Positions 12,730-25,546 are shown, numbered from the stretch's first letter. The stretch is 64,000 nt of DNA from Punica granatum (GCF_007655135.1 NC_045130.1:25611363-25675362), one strand, 5' to 3'. Translations and numbers: made by a program. The notes: generated from the sequence alone by a model not told the origin.

Positions 12730-13466
12730 TTTTCTTTCATATAGATAATGATCCAGCCACAAGTTGTGGTATATTAAATACATTTAAAGATCCAGCCAAA
12801 AAAATAAGGGTATATTATATACATGTATATTATGTAACCATGCATGTGCATATGGATATGTATATGAGCATATATGCATGTTTGGTGGACACTAGCCTCA
12901 CAAAGATATTATCCATTGATAAATTTAATTTTGTTATATGTATTACTACTACTACTACTACTACTACTACTATTATTATTATTATTATTATTATTATATA
13001 AACGGGAAGATGACCCTTTTGGCCCTTTTTTTTTCCCTTAAATTACACTTCTTGAAAGCCATAGATTCGAGACCAAAATGACAAAAGTTCTTAGTAAAAC
13101 CTTTCCACTAATCTCATTTTATCACTTTCCGATTTTTTTTCTCCATCCTCTTCTCACCCGTCTCACCACTCAAATATGAGAAAATCTTGTATGTAATGAA
13201 GGTACCATGTGGCAATGTCACAAACCAATAATGGTTTGCCATTTTAGTTTTTAGTATGCATACAAAAATAAGAAAAATCCGTCGTTGACAAAAGTAATCT
13301 CTTATTACCAAAAATAATATTTTCTATGTGTCTTATGGTATAATTCTACATGGTAGCTCCGTTACACATAAGACCTTCTCCTCAAATATAAATCCATTTT
13401 CTTTCCCATCCCAAAAATACAATTAACATTTTAAATATCTACTCATCCATCTCATTTCTATGATAA
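11424..13466. repeat. Intergenic with microsatellites
   Basis: No gene seen. Simple repeats: (AT)n at about 11516-11536, (CT)n at 12479-12510, (ATT)n at 12698-12731, and (ACT)n followed by (ATT)n at 12943-12996. The open frame at 12618-13001 on the plus strand is mainly these trinucleotide runs. Confidence 0.6.
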
Positions 13467-14840
13467 CTAGTCGCTAAGCCCGCGCGTTGCGTGAGCTTTT
13501 ATTATCTTATTTATTGAATTATTTATCGATAGCAGGATTATCGTCATAAATGAAATCATTATTTGCAAATATATTCGGGCAAGATATTCAAGAATAATGA
13601 AGTTACGCTTATTTATCTTCCCATGATTCAGACTGCACCATAGTGAGCTCTAATGAAATTGGCCCGTCCAGAGGCGGTGGTCCCTCCGGCGATGCCACAA
13701 AATTTGCGACCTCTTCAACGATCACTACATCAGAAATGTGGATAGCAGAAGTGATCTTTTAGACAGTCAATAGACAGTTCATTGGACATAGCAAAAGAAA
13801 AGATAAAACTCGCTTTATAAGGTTTGAAACAAAAACTTACTCGGGACCATGCCCAACTAACATGGGAGCTCCAAGAGGTACGAGAACTCCCCTAAACATG
13901 CAACACAACATCCAGAGTTAGAGGAGTTCCCGCCAACAAAGAAAGAATAGGGCCATTCATTCTTCTTCTTGATGATGAAGCTGGCGCCGATGAACCCGCT
14001 GAGCAGGGCTAAGACAAAAATTAAACAACACGTGAAATGTTGAGGTAGAAAGGGAAAGGCAGGGATGCAGCCTTGCTAGTGTCCAACGACCACCAAGCGG
14101 GGTCGCTAGAACACCATCACTCTAGCCAATGAAAGTAGCGAGGAAAGAAAAAGCCAGGCATGGTACCTGGAATGACTCATCGAAAGCATGCCAGAAAAAA
14201 GAAGAGCCGAATACAACGTCAAATGACTCCCCTTCGGCAACACATTTTCCTGGACAAGCCCCTAATAGTCATTTCTGTCAGTATCAAAGTTTTATACATG
14301 TGAGGTGATTATAGTTATGCATCAATTTTTGGAGAATTTAGCTTACTGTGAACAACGAGGTGGTTTGGGATGACGAGACTCCATTTAAGAGCCATGCATT
14401 AGCGGTGTTGCTGATTGATAGTATGGTGTTTGATTTGAAGAATTTTTTTTTTTTGGGTAATTCAAGTTCTATCTGAGCTCCAATGGTCCTTATGTTTTCG
14501 GTCTTTATATCAGTTTTGAAGAAATACCATATGCATTCATTCATGCTGATTAACACGTTTAAATCTTTCTTTAAACGAACATTTTTTTTTATAGTCTACA
14601 GACTATTTTAATTTGGGTCTTCACTTTAAACTAGGTAATTATAATGTTTTTAACAAAAATAAAAATAAAAATAAGGGTCATGGGTAATTAAACACATAGG
14701 AATTCAAAGAGCCGATCAACCATACGCTGCGGAATTGGCTGATAAACTTATATGGCGAATTTGCATCACGCAAATAGTGACTCCTCATCGCATAAGCGCG
14801 TGGAGTCTGTTTTAGATACCTATATATAGATATAGATAGA
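13467..14840 (-). mobile_element. Candidate Helitron carrying NIPA exons
   Basis: Read on the minus strand, the right limit ends with a GC-rich imperfect hairpin around CGCAACGCGCGGGC, then a short spacer and CTAG at 13467, followed by a host T. The left limit starts TCTATCTATATCTATATATA after a host A at 14841. TC...CTAG ends placed between A and T, a 3' subterminal hairpin, no inverted ends and no target duplication are Helitron features. No Rep/helicase is present, so it would be non-autonomous. The interior carries three exon-like pieces of one gene in the same orientation, a known habit of Helitrons. The 5' end rests only on a short AT-rich motif and is the weaker limit. Confidence 0.5.
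13693..14008 (-). pseudogene. NIPA-type Mg2+ transporter gene fragment (3 exons)
   Basis: Minus strand. Exon a (14008 down to 13961), after a TTAG acceptor, encodes ALLSGFIGASFIIKKK, which matches the first membrane segment of plant NIPA (DUF803) magnesium transporters. Exon b (13892-13841), between a TTTAG acceptor and a GTAAGT donor, encodes GEFSYLLE and then an in-frame TAG where the family continues with Trp/Pro residues. Exon c starts at 13724 after GATGTAG and encodes, with the split codon, MIVEEVANFVA, corresponding to the next membrane segment. The order, phase and splice signals agree with a genuine NIPA gene, but the fragment carries a stop and lacks most of the protein. It lies inside the candidate Helitron and is most simply a captured fragment. 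Residue matches are from memory of the family. Confidence 0.75.
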
Positions 14841-15365
14841 TTCAATTCTTCCATTTGCATTCTAATGAGAACTGCCAATTAGTTAAAGATAACATAAATA
14901 TCTATTACTTTTTCCAATTAAATGTGAATAGTAGTTGGATATTAATTTCATATATTAACAAAATAAATTAATTATTGACCATATTATTTATACCCATTAA
15001 TGATCACATATTATTTAATCAAAATAGATTAATAGTCATATATATATATATACACTTTTTGCCTTTCATGCAAAAAAAAAACTTTTTCCATTAATAATAA
15101 TCATATTATTTATATTCATTTTGCAGGTATAACTCTACTTAATATAATTACCGCCTGCTGCGGGTGAAGGGAGAATGAGAATATACTTCATCAACAACGA
15201 ATCGCAGCCGTTGGTTGTTTCATCGAGATCATATCGAACGGCTGAGAGTTTCTATTCGTGTTAATACGCTGAGTTGTTAAGCACAGGTAATTTCCAAATT
15301 TAGCTGGCCGTTTCTTTTTGCTCAAAAAAAACCCAGACCCAGAGACGAAGAAGAAGAGGAGAAGC
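14841..15365. other. Upstream region of LHP1
   Basis: AT-rich up to about 15150, then GC-richer. It probably contains the promoter and start of the 5' leader of the gene that follows. No TATA box or operator could be assigned with confidence. Confidence 0.4.
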
Positions 15366-15392
15366 CCTGACCTGACCTGACCTGACCTGACC
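15366..15392 (+). repeat. CTGAC pentanucleotide microsatellite in probable 5' leader
   Basis: Five tandem CTGAC units about 175 bp upstream of the LHP1 start codon. Length polymorphism is likely at such repeats. No effect on expression can be read from the sequence. Confidence 0.8.
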
Positions 15393-15567
15393 GAACTCTT
15401 TCCGACCAAATCGTCAGAGCCCTCTCTCTCTTTCCGGGTCAACACTTCTCAACTCGGCGGCAACTTCGCGCACTCCGACGACACCCCGTGCACGGATCAC
15501 CAGAACGACGGAACTCTTTCCCATACGAAGAATTGAGTTGATTGATAGTGCTGCTGCTGGCAAGAGA

Positions 15568-18500
15568 ATGAAGCTGGGAGTGAAGAAGAGGAGCACTGGA
15601 GCAGGAGAAGGTAAGAAATGGGCGAACCTTTTGGGGGGGAAAATGGACTTTTGGCTCTTTTATGTTGGGATTTTGACCGGAGCTAATGCTGGCGTTGTTG
15701 GGCATGTGTTGCAGAAGAAGGAGGGGACCCTTTTGAGGAGAGAGATCAGGTGGAGGAAGGGGAAGGAGGAGGAGAAGAAGAAGAGGAGGGAGAAGAGGAA
15801 GATGAGTCCGACGATGAAGGGGACGCAGCAGACGCTGATTTTGATGCCCAACAAGAAGAAGATGAGACTGAGCGTCCCAAGCTCGATGAGGGCTTCTACG
15901 AGATCGAAGCGGTGCGCCGCAAGAGGGTCCGCAAGGTCTCTTTTTCTCCCTCTCTCTGCATTACGTTCCTTGGCGGTCTTCCACTTGTTTTGTTAGATGG
16001 CTTTATTCGCATTGCCAGTGACTGTTGCATTGAGATGAAATTTATGGTAGCAATGCTCGGAGAATTAGGCAGAAGTTCGATAGCAAAGCGTTAGCTTGAA
16101 GATTTCATGGAAAAGTCTGAATTTTTCGGCTATGGACATGACAGAAAAAGGAGAATGAAATGGGGACGTTGAGAATAACAGAATTTGTAGGATATAGCTG
16201 TTTTTTCTTTTTGGTGGTTTGGTGTTTTCTTTTTGGCGGTTTGGTGTTTTCTTTTTGACTGTAGCCTGTAGTATACTGATTTCACTTGTGTATATGGATG
16301 ATTTGCGAGCAGGGCGAGGTCCAGTATCTTATAAAGTGGTATGATTACTCTGTCTATATCCCTTCCTTCAAATTTTCAGTTGGTTTTGTTTGTCAAGCTA
16401 ATGAGATCTGTTAATGGTGGTGGTAGGCGTGGCTGGCCCGAGACAGCTAATACCTGGGAGCCCTTAGAGAACCTCTTTTCCTGTACTGATGTTATTGATG
16501 CTTTTGAAGAGAGGTACTTCAATCCGAGTCTTTGTCTAATATTCTGATGATCATGCCCTCTGCAGAAGGAGGACAACAAAAGTTTTCTTGTTTCTTTTGT
16601 TGATAACATGAGTGCATGCTTTTTGCTCTTTAAAATATGAGCTATCTGTGTTTAAGCTAGTTTTTACCTTTAATTTCTATGAAATGAGATGGCACCCTGG
16701 AGAAATGAAACTGTTCTTTTCACTCTTAATATTAAACCCGGAAACTGAATTAGAATTCTCTCACTTGAACATCGATCTGCATTTATGTTTTTCCAAATTC
16801 TTGTTTGAAGCTTGCGGTCAGGAAAGCATAGGTCATACAGGAAGCGTAAACGCAAACACGGGGTGACTCACACACAACCCAGAAAGAAGCAGAATACTCA
16901 GCAGCAGTCTTCTTACAGTTCGAGGCGAGTGGAGGACAGTATTGATGATGAGCTTCTCACTTCTGTGCCAATTAAGAGCTCAATCCCTGTAGACCTCCCT
17001 AGAGAGGTTAATTTGGCTATAAACAGGCCAGAAACTGTGGCGAATGGGTTGGAAAGTAATGTTCAACAACCTGTCGATACAAGAGAGGAGCCCGAGTACG
17101 ATCCCAAGCTTAGTGAACTCATGGGATCAGTTCGTTCGAATGGTGCTGATCCTGAGTTTCGGGCAAAAAAGCTGCAAAATTCTGAAGGTAATGGCCTCAT
17201 GAATGGGGTGAAGTCCGACTCAGTTGAACTAAATCCCCGAGGAGCAAAGCGGAGAAAATCAGGTTCCGTGAAGAGGTTTAAACAAGAATTGGCTTCAGGT
17301 CAAGTGGATGTGGAGAATGTTGGTTGTGGGGCACTAGAGCAGGGCATTGAGAATCACGATACTACGAGGGTTAATTCAACTTCTACCAAGAATGATAGTT
17401 CAAAAAATGCACCAGTAATCACGAAGATCATCAAACCAATAGGATTCTCATCTTCTGGGACAGACAACGATCAGAACGTATCAGTGACCTTTGTTGTCAT
17501 GAGGTTTGTTATCTATTGCTCTGTTATGTTTTGGGTTACAAATACTTGGAAGTATGTGTATTAAGTCCAACGTAAACATGCTAGTCCTCATGAATCCAGT
17601 GGATCATGTTTGATCTGAACCGAGTGTTGATATGATGAAATGAATCGCCTCTTTCAATGCATGTCCTAATGTATCTCGACTTTCTTTGGCTTGATTCGAC
17701 ATAATTCAACTCATATTTTTCACTCTATTGTATAAAGCAACAGAAGCCATGAGAACTTATGGTGAATTTTGTGGCAGCATCTCTCTTTGAGTTATTCTTT
17801 ACTCGTAAAATATGACCTGTTATTATCAAATGATAATGATACTTCTTAAGTGTTGTTTAGATCTGCAATTTGTTATTTCTAGAGCAGTTCGGATCTTTCA
17901 GTTACTATCTTGGAACTCTACAGTGGGATATATTAATCATGTCAGTAGCATTCTCGAATTCAGTAACGACAAGTCTGGGATGATTTGACTCATTGTTATG
18001 TTCATTAGTGATGAATTTTCCCTGTGTCTATCACGGTATCACCAGGAGGAGTTGTATTTTTCTTTTGTTTGATCTAAATGGTGCTTGTCAAGATGCAACT
18101 TGGGAGACTAGCGTTTTCCATTTTTTTGAACTGAATTCCTCTTACTCTGCATGAAGTGTCTTGATTTAGTTGAGAGAAGCATGATCTACTCTGATGATTT
18201 CACTTCAAATTTTCGATTCTGGATTGTTGACTTATTCAGTGATAATTATATAAGTGACTGATGCTCTTTGATATACCTTCTTTGTATTCACAGTTTGTCA
18301 CTGCCTAGATGCTATCCTTATCTATTAATCCGCTTTTCCTGATACAAAGAGAAGGTTTCAAAATTTAGAAATTTGTGGCCATGTATTGGTGTTCCTAATA
18401 ATGTCACATAAGCAAAATCAAAGGAGACATCATTGTCATATGATTGTACTCTTGCAGCCAACAGTGCCTGTTGGTGGCCAAAACGCATGTGAAACTCTCA

Positions 18501-19558
18501 GATTCGACTGGCATATGCTCTTATCCGAAGCTAGGTCCCTTACTGATTTTTAACCACCTTTTCTGGGAACTTCAGTTAAGTTTTATTTAAAAGCCAATGC
18601 TGCTGCCACTCCTAACAATATCATGAATCCCAGATTCCGCCATTTCGAAAATACACTCATGGAGTGTGCCATATCGGGTCCTTGTAGGCTGTTCTCTAGT
18701 AAAACGCTCTTAAAGATACACTTGCAATCCTTTAATCGTTTCTTTCCTCTTCTGAAGCCACTACTATGTAAAGGTGTTTTGAGTTTGATCTTCCTTCCCT
18801 GTGAATGAAAGCGTCAATCACCTAAAAACTGTAAGGGTAATCTCTAAACCATCAGGAACCTTACTTGCCCTCGCGCACTTCTTTTACTTTTCTCAATGTG
18901 ATTGTTTGAAATGATTGATGTTGGCCCTATTATTCAGTTAGCTTAAATCACTTGAGCTTAATGGACCTAGTGGGAGCTGAATATTATTATTGGCATGATG
19001 CGGATTGCCGTGATGCGGATTTCCCATTATGTATAAATGTAGTGGCAAACTTTAACCTAGCTCTGGCACATTACCTTGACTAGCAAAAGACATAACACCA
19101 AAAAATGAGCACTTCTCGTTTCCTTTTCTTTTGAATGATGACTTCACACAATGGTATTTCCTTCAGCTATTAGAGTAAAAAGGGTGTCTGTTATGCTGCT
19201 GTCAAAAGTGTAAAGAAGTATGAGCCATATATTCCATGTAGAAGACAGCTTCCTAAACTAACAGCTTCATTTGGATCTACAAACACCAGTTCTTATTGTC
19301 ATCCTTATAGTAGGGATGTGAAATTTCAGAGTTCATTATTCCCTTGCACTCGTTGTGCAGGTCCGATGGGAAGGAAGAAGTGGTTGATAATAGCTATCTC
19401 AAGGCAAACAATCCGCTTCTGGTAAACCAAAATTTATTACCTCAAATTTACCTACACGTTTATTTATTTCCCTTTGACAATTGCTGATGTGGCCTGATTT
19501 CTGACAGTTGATCGACTTCTATGAGCAACATCTTCGCTACAATCCGACACCACCGTGA
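15568..19558 (+). CDS. LHP1: LIKE HETEROCHROMATIN PROTEIN 1 (chromodomain Polycomb reader), 7 coding exons
   Basis: Joined exons 15568-15610, 15715-15935, 16313-16338, 16427-16513, 16811-17503, 19361-19421 and 19508-19558 give 393 residues; all six introns are GT-AG and all phases agree. LHP1/TFL2 binds H3K27me3 in the nucleus and acts with Polycomb complexes to keep genes such as flowering regulators silent. Seen: an acidic Glu/Asp-rich N-terminus (about 15-70); a chromodomain at about 75-125 with the expected aromatic cage Tyr76, Trp97, Trp100; basic nuclear-localisation stretches RKRKRKH and [15 protein letters not shown]; and a C-terminal chromo shadow domain (about 325-391) containing [13 protein letters not shown]. 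The third exon is only 26 nt. The start is the first ATG in the proper context; an in-frame upstream TTG (15538) is not needed. Length is somewhat below the roughly 445 residues of Arabidopsis LHP1, the difference lying in the poorly conserved linker. It appears intact. Confidence 0.95.
17504..19360 (+). other. Large LHP1 intron (1.86 kb)
   Basis: Lies between GTCATGAG/GTTTGT and TTGTGCAG/GTCCGATGG and separates the linker exon from the chromo shadow domain exons. No gene or transposon inside was recognised. Its open frames are short. Confidence 0.85.
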
Positions 19559-20609
19559 TTGTCAACCCACTCTGCTTGTTTACTAGTAGTTGCCACAGGA
19601 CTGTTGAGGATTATTATGGACTGCCGTGTTTTTCATCCTCTCTTTGCAAGTGCCCCTTCAGTGAAAGAAAAGCAACAAAAGGTGGAAAAAGGAAAAAGAA
19701 GGGAAAATCCTCTCTTACTGGTAAATATCCGCATTGTAGTTCCACTTTTGGGAGTGAGTATTTATTGTAGATCTTGGTAGATTACAGTTGAGTTCCTTAT
19801 TAGTGTATGACTTCATAGTTTGGTTCTTGTGAATGAAAATGTTCAAGTCTAGCATGTTTCAGCACAATCCCCGTTGATGGTAGTGTAAGAATGATCATGC
19901 GGACAATGCCTATATTTTCTGCCAGGTGAATCTTGTGATGCTGTCTAGTTCTTAGTATCTCTGATATAATTCTTCCAATGCTCTTGGCAACGCTTTCTGA
20001 CTTCAACATGAAATGGACCTCATCTTTCTATGCTGTTATCATTCATTTCCATCACTGCTTGAAATTCTTTTTCTTATATGAAAGTACTTGTGAAGGGAAT
20101 TGTGGCGACTTGAACGCCATCCCCGGGCTTGCTTTGATTGCCAAAACTGACTTCATTATCTGGAAGTTGATTGTTGTCTGTCTCCTGGCCCGCAAATAGT
20201 GCAACGGTTGTACCTATATTGCCTTAGTCCTTAGATGATAGGACTGCATGTCCAAGTATTGCCTTGTATGCAAACACCTCCGGTGGTTGGAGGATTTTGC
20301 GTATAATCCGTCGAAGTAATCAACCATCAGAAAATGGGAAAGAGTTTGCTGATCCAAAAGGGAAGTTGGAAGCTGGTGAGCAAACCAATGCACTTCCGGA
20401 GGAAGATAAAATGCTCTAGTACAGGCCATTTTGGCTTGGCTGCTCATAGAAGCAGATACACTAGACTGTGAGAGAGATGGAGATGGAGATTGATGGAGGT
20501 TCAACGCTGCTGGTGCCTTCACTAATTGGTGGAGGCATTGGACTGATCAAGGGTTGACCTGCTTTCCTGTCTATTCTCCCAAGCCTATTGAACTCTCCTG
20601 GAAAAACTA
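19559..20609. other. LHP1 3' region and intergenic
   Basis: The first few hundred bases after the stop at 19558 are expected to hold the 3' UTR. Short open frames on both strands (for example 20214-20522 minus) have no recognisable domains and are not called genes. Confidence 0.45.
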
Positions 20610-20927
20610 ATGATTATACGAGACGATCCCCTAGCATCCCTCTTCATGATGGTGATCCTTTCGCTTATGCTGTTCGTCCTCGCAGTCTCACTGTATACTT
20701 CTGTACAGATGCCCTGGGCGCTCTCTCAGCATGCTGCCTCTGATGCGATCGACTGTACTGGCATCTCCTATGGTGCGGACTCTAATGGTTTTGGGCTGGG
20801 AACTCTACTTGTGGTCGCGCTTTTTGTGGTTTTGTGTAATTTGGTCTTAGAATCCCCTCTCTTCAGAGAGATACGACAGGACTTTTATCCATATATCTAT
20901 CCGTGCAAATGGTTAAATGCATGCTGA
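20610..20927 (+). CDS. Hypothetical small membrane protein ORF (105 aa)
   Basis: A single open frame with ATG, not recognised. Two hydrophobic stretches can be seen (about residues 10-34 and 62-82), separated by a polar segment with several Asp, Ser and Cys residues. No splice structure, signal motif or family match is evident. It lies between LHP1 and a repeated non-coding block. It may be a chance frame in intergenic DNA; transcript evidence would decide. Confidence 0.25.
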   Translation: MIIRDDPLASLFMMVILSLMLFVLAVSLYTSVQMPWALSQHAASDAIDCTGISYGADSNGFGLGTLLVVALFVVLCNLVLESPLFREIRQDFYPYIYPCKWLNAC

Positions 20928-20970
20928 AGCCATTTCATCACACAGTTAATGGTTAATGCACAGCCTAACA

Positions 20971-20992
20971 AATAAATAAATAAATAAATAAA
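20971..20992 (+). repeat. AAAT tetranucleotide run
   Basis: About five tandem AAAT units immediately before the first copy of the repeated block. Confidence 0.8.
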
Positions 20993-22730
20993 GGCGAACC
21001 TTAAACATCTTGAAGAGGTAACATATGAAAAAAAATTAACGAGATAGAAGGGAAAAAGGATAAAAAGAGCGCCCTTAATGGAAGCAACTGCTTGTAACAA
21101 ATTTATTAATTTTAGTAATTAATTTAGCTTGTAGCTTCACCTAGCTAGTGGAAGTAATAAATCAATATATAGTATCCATCTAGAGTTAAATCATGTTCCT
21201 GATTATTTTAATTAATTACATACGTTTTTGGCTGAGTATATTAATTATAATTGCATAGCTGAGAACGCAATTGTATTTTTTTTTGCCTTTTATTTCAAAT
21301 GAGACTAAACAGATTTGTGGCCTCTCTCTCTCTTTATGGGAAATGTATGAGTTGGGGGAGTCAGACCTCTGCTTCTTCTGGGCTCTGTTTGATATGATTC
21401 TCCAGTGTCAGTCCCTAATCATAGCGAAAACTATGCATTTGCTTTTCCTTAATTAGTATATACAAGTTAAATTCCAACTTTTTTTTTTGGTTGAATTATG
21501 TTAAATTTAAAATATTATTGACTAACTATAACCTTGAAGTATGATGCCATTAGCATTTGTAAGTAAATGGAGTTTACACGTAAAGTATGGATCCGAAACC
21601 CACTAGAAGACACCTCGCATTAATCACGATAAGTTGATATCGTTTGATATATATTTCAAATACTTTTTCCAAAACTTTTTGAAGTTTCGCAACAATTTTG
21701 ACATTAAATTATGAAAATTAGGCCTTAGCACATAGTAAGATAGTCTGACTCAGTCCACACCATCACCCCAAAAGGAAAATATATACTTCAATTCCTTGTA
21801 ACAAAAAGTGGTAATATTTGACAATCATTTAGATGAATAAAGAGGAAGTATTCCCAGCGGTCGAAAACGAAAACTCCAAGTTTGTGAGTAATATAAGTTT
21901 TAGCCTTGAAAAAAAAGAAAAGAAAAGAAATATAAGGAAATGGTAAGTACTATATAGATATATATGAGACTTTTATATGAGAATATAAGAATATTCACGG
22001 ATTGTAGCTGGGCGTACAAGGACAAGGTACCATTTCAATTTTTTTTTTGCGCATCTTAGTATCCAGAAACGCAATGGGTTCCCAACTAATCTAGTCAAGG
22101 CGAGACGACCTACTAAGGGATAAAACTCTTCCAGTGTAAATTTTTTTTTCATTCACAAGACTTGAACTTGAGATTTTATTTAAGGGGAACAATTGCAAAA
22201 TCGCTTAAACCAATCCATGTTTGTTTTTTAAGGTTGTTTTTGTGCCTTTATATACTAATGACCTTTAATAAGAAGTCATTAATGCAGTACGTAATGCCGC
22301 ATAACCTTAGGTACTACTAGAATGGGGGCAGCCATATCATCGATCTCGTTAAATTATTTCAAAGAAAATAGAAAATAACGCAACTCGATTCACCTCACAA
22401 GTGCAAATTGAGCTTCAAATTAGTTTGAATATATTTCTCAAGGTGCAATTATAATCAAATTTCGTGATATTTCAGGTTAAGAGACAATGGATGCACTGGG
22501 AATACTGATAACAAACATGATAGTACTCCGCATGGTCATTACGAAGAGCTAAAAATGGCGAATAGCGCTGAAGACGAGAAATGCCCAAAATGGAAAACAT
22601 TCCCAGTCGGTCAACAAAAGACCCGACGTGATCTGATCAAAGCAGCTACTGTAGGCCCCACACGGCTGGTGCTTATAAGTTATAACACTTCACTTTCGCA
22701 CCGGCGCCAGCCACTTTCATTCACTTCCGC
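20993..22730 (+). repeat. Duplicated block, copy A
   Basis: Non-coding block shared with copy B (23147-25625) and copy C (43078-43684). Shared landmarks include GTAGCTTCACCTAG near 21130, GGTTGAATTATGTT near 21490, GAAACCCACTAGAAG near 21595, GTCCACACCATCA near 21750 and GCGCTGAAGACGAGAAATG near 22565. It carries the uninterrupted site TTTTAATTAATTACATAC at about 21207, where copies B and C have a transposon. The open frame at 22555-22908 lies at its end and shifts frame relative to copy B, so it is not supported as coding. Confidence 0.8.
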
Positions 22731-23349
22731 CGGCATCCTTCTTCGGCCCACTCGTGTTGCATACAAGAGAAAGTACCGGAGAAAGCTCTTCTGGTTCCCT
22801 TTCACATACAAGAGATCTCGAGTGAAGGCTTGTGAAGACTTGTTCTTGGTCGAGGCATTTTCATGTATCGCAGGAGCCTTTGGGCTTCAATTTGATGTAA
22901 AGCCTTGACTGACGGATTGAGGACAGTTGATTGCAATATGTTCATGGGTCTCACATATACATTAATTCGAATCATAGAAGAAAGGATAATAAGACCTAGC
23001 AACGTGGACACATATTTTTGTATAATTGATGAATGACTGTCAAATTTATTTTTCAGGTGTACTTAATTCTCATCAGCAGTAAAAGCGATGCGTGATATAT
23101 GCGAGAATTTCCATCTTCAAGCCAAACTTATGTATTTCACCCCAAAAAAGCCAAACTTATACATTCGAAGAAGTAACACAAAAATAAAAATTAACGAGAA
23201 AGAAAAGAAAGGAAAAAGAACAAAAGTGCTCTTAATAGAAGCAATGGCATGCAACAAATTTATTAATATTAGTAGTTTATAGAATTTTTAGCTTGTAGCT
23301 TCACCTAGTTAGTGGAAGTAATTAACCATGTTCTTGATTATTTTAATTA

Positions 23350-24590
23350 GGATAAAATACACTCCCCACCCTTAAGGTTTTACTCAATAAAACTCAACCC
23401 CTTTCTTGGGGAAAAAAAAATTGACTCTCCATCCTATTGACCATCTTGACTCAATAAGAAAATTCATTTTTGGTCTCAACTTTTCAGTGCTTTTCAATTT
23501 CATCCTATTTTTTGTTGTTTGATCTTATTCTTGATATTACATGGTTTGTCCACCTTAATTTATTGTTTAAATTACAAGTGATCTATCGATTTACACTACT
23601 TTTAAGAATAATATCTTTTTTGAAAATTTTAAAAGTAACTCCCAACAATAATTGATGCTTTCCATGATGTCTTAAACTGTTACTTTTGATATCTTAATCT
23701 TGAGAGATGTCCATAACCATGCAATATTTTTGTTAATAGAATACTTTTGTAATAAAGAAAAACTATAATAGATGTTAAGAGTTTGTCCAAAGTCGACGAC
23801 AAAACTATTCACAGAGACCCTTGATGGTTTAGATGGGAGGCTATTCAACTAGTGAATGCTCGTCGATATCCCTTCGCACTCTCGTTCCAATTGATCATTG
23901 CCAGCTGTGTTTTCTTGCTATTTTGCCATGGTGGTGGCACGCACCATCCCCTCCTTTGCTCATTGCTATCATTCATTTTTTTATTTATTAATTTTTAAAA
24001 CTTATATTATTATTCTGGAAAAAAATTCCATATTAGCAAATTAAATAGAAAACTTGTGATTCTAAGAAGTCACCATCACCTCGTGAAAGTTGTATGCAAT
24101 ACTTTAGTAATAATAATCCTGGGAGGGGTTAATATTTAAGAGGTCCTGCTTTTGGATATTGATGTTAAGAGAGCGGCCTCTAGAAGCTATACCTCGCCTC
24201 AAATAATTAAAGGGCTTAATAGTTATCATAGACCTCATTAAAGTACCTAAAATTGTTTTCATATTTTAAATTTTCTTAAATTTTAAAATTATTTTTCGTT
24301 TGGGAATTTCATGTCAATAGATTTAATGGAAAGTCACATAGGATAACTAAACTAGACTAACCATGACATGTTGAGGACGATATTTTGAGCAATAGAATGA
24401 AGTAGGATAAAATTTAAAAAAGGATTAAAGAATGAGGACCAAAAGAATTTTTTTTTATATTAATTCAATATCGCCAAAGGGGTGGAGTGTCAATTTCTTG
24501 CCAAGAATGGGGTGGAGTTTCATTCTTCTGTCCAAAATTGGGTGGAGCATCATTTAGCAATAACTCAAGGAAACATAATAGAATTTACCC
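23350..24590. mobile_element. MULE-like element inside copy B
   Basis: Limits GGATAAAATACACTCCCCAC (23350) and GAATTTACCC (24590) are loosely inverted; both arms are rich in CCACCC/GGGTGG words. The left flank is TTTTAATTA (23341-23349). The same nonamer follows the right end of the element in copy C (43078-43086), so the original insertion had a 9-bp target duplication that is now split between the two copies. No transposase is seen. Confidence 0.7.
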
Positions 24591-25546
24591 TCTGAATAGA
24601 TTAATCGTAACAGCATTAGTATCAGTATCTAATTATAGCGAAAATTACGTGACCTTTTATCTTATTATATATTGGTTGAATTATGTTGATTTCAAAATTT
24701 TCTTGGCTAACTATAACCTCAAAGTATGAAGCCGTTAGTGATTGTTAGTGGATGAACTTTGCTTGTGTAGTGTATGGATTCGGAAAACCCACTAGAAGGC
24801 ACTTGGTATATTCAGGATATGAGTCGATATAGTCTGATAAATACCTTCCGTAGAATTTTTCGAAGTCTGTCAAACAAATTTTGAAGTATTAGGTTATGAA
24901 AATTAGTCCTTAGCACCTAGTAAGATAGGCAGAATAAGTCCACACCATCATCCCCAAAAGGGAAACGGCAGAAAGGGTAAATATTTATTTAACAATTATT
25001 TAGATGAAATAGAGAAAGTATGTATTCCAAGCGTCCTAAAAAGACAACTCCAAATTTCTTTGTAACATATATTTTAGCCCAAAAAAAAATTTAAAAAAAG
25101 AGGTAAACGGCAGGTAAGACATATGTGGTACCTAGTTAGGTACAAGGTGAAGTGATTAATGCGCGGTAAGTAACCGCCGTATAATCTAACTAGGTGCTAT
25201 CACATTGGGGCAGCAATATCATAAACCTCGTTAATTGTTCCAAATAATATCAAAACACTTCCTAACAAAAAGTATGAACTCAATTTGACAAACCATATAA
25301 CTGCAGATTGAGCTTCCCATTAATTAGTTTCAAGATATTTCTCAAACTACAATTATAAAATTCGTGATATCTCAAATTAACAAACAATCGATGGCGATGC
25401 ACAGGGAATACTGATAAGAACGAACATAATAGTACTCTGCAGCGCCATTATGAAGAGCCAAAAATGGGAAACAGCGCTGAAGACAAGAAATGCCCGAAAG
25501 TGGAAAATATTCCCAGCTCGGTCAACAACAGAAGAATCAGTTGGCT

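Noticed and set aside
12618..13001. 127-codon plus-strand frame with Tyr, Thr and Ile runs
   Set aside because: Mostly translated trinucleotide microsatellites.
15538..15567. In-frame upstream extension of LHP1
   Set aside because: It would start at TTG; the ATG at 15568 gives the family-like MKLGVKKR start.
22555..22908. 117-codon frame at the end of block copy A
   Set aside because: The aligned stretch in copy B has small insertions that shift the frame, so the sequence does not behave as coding.
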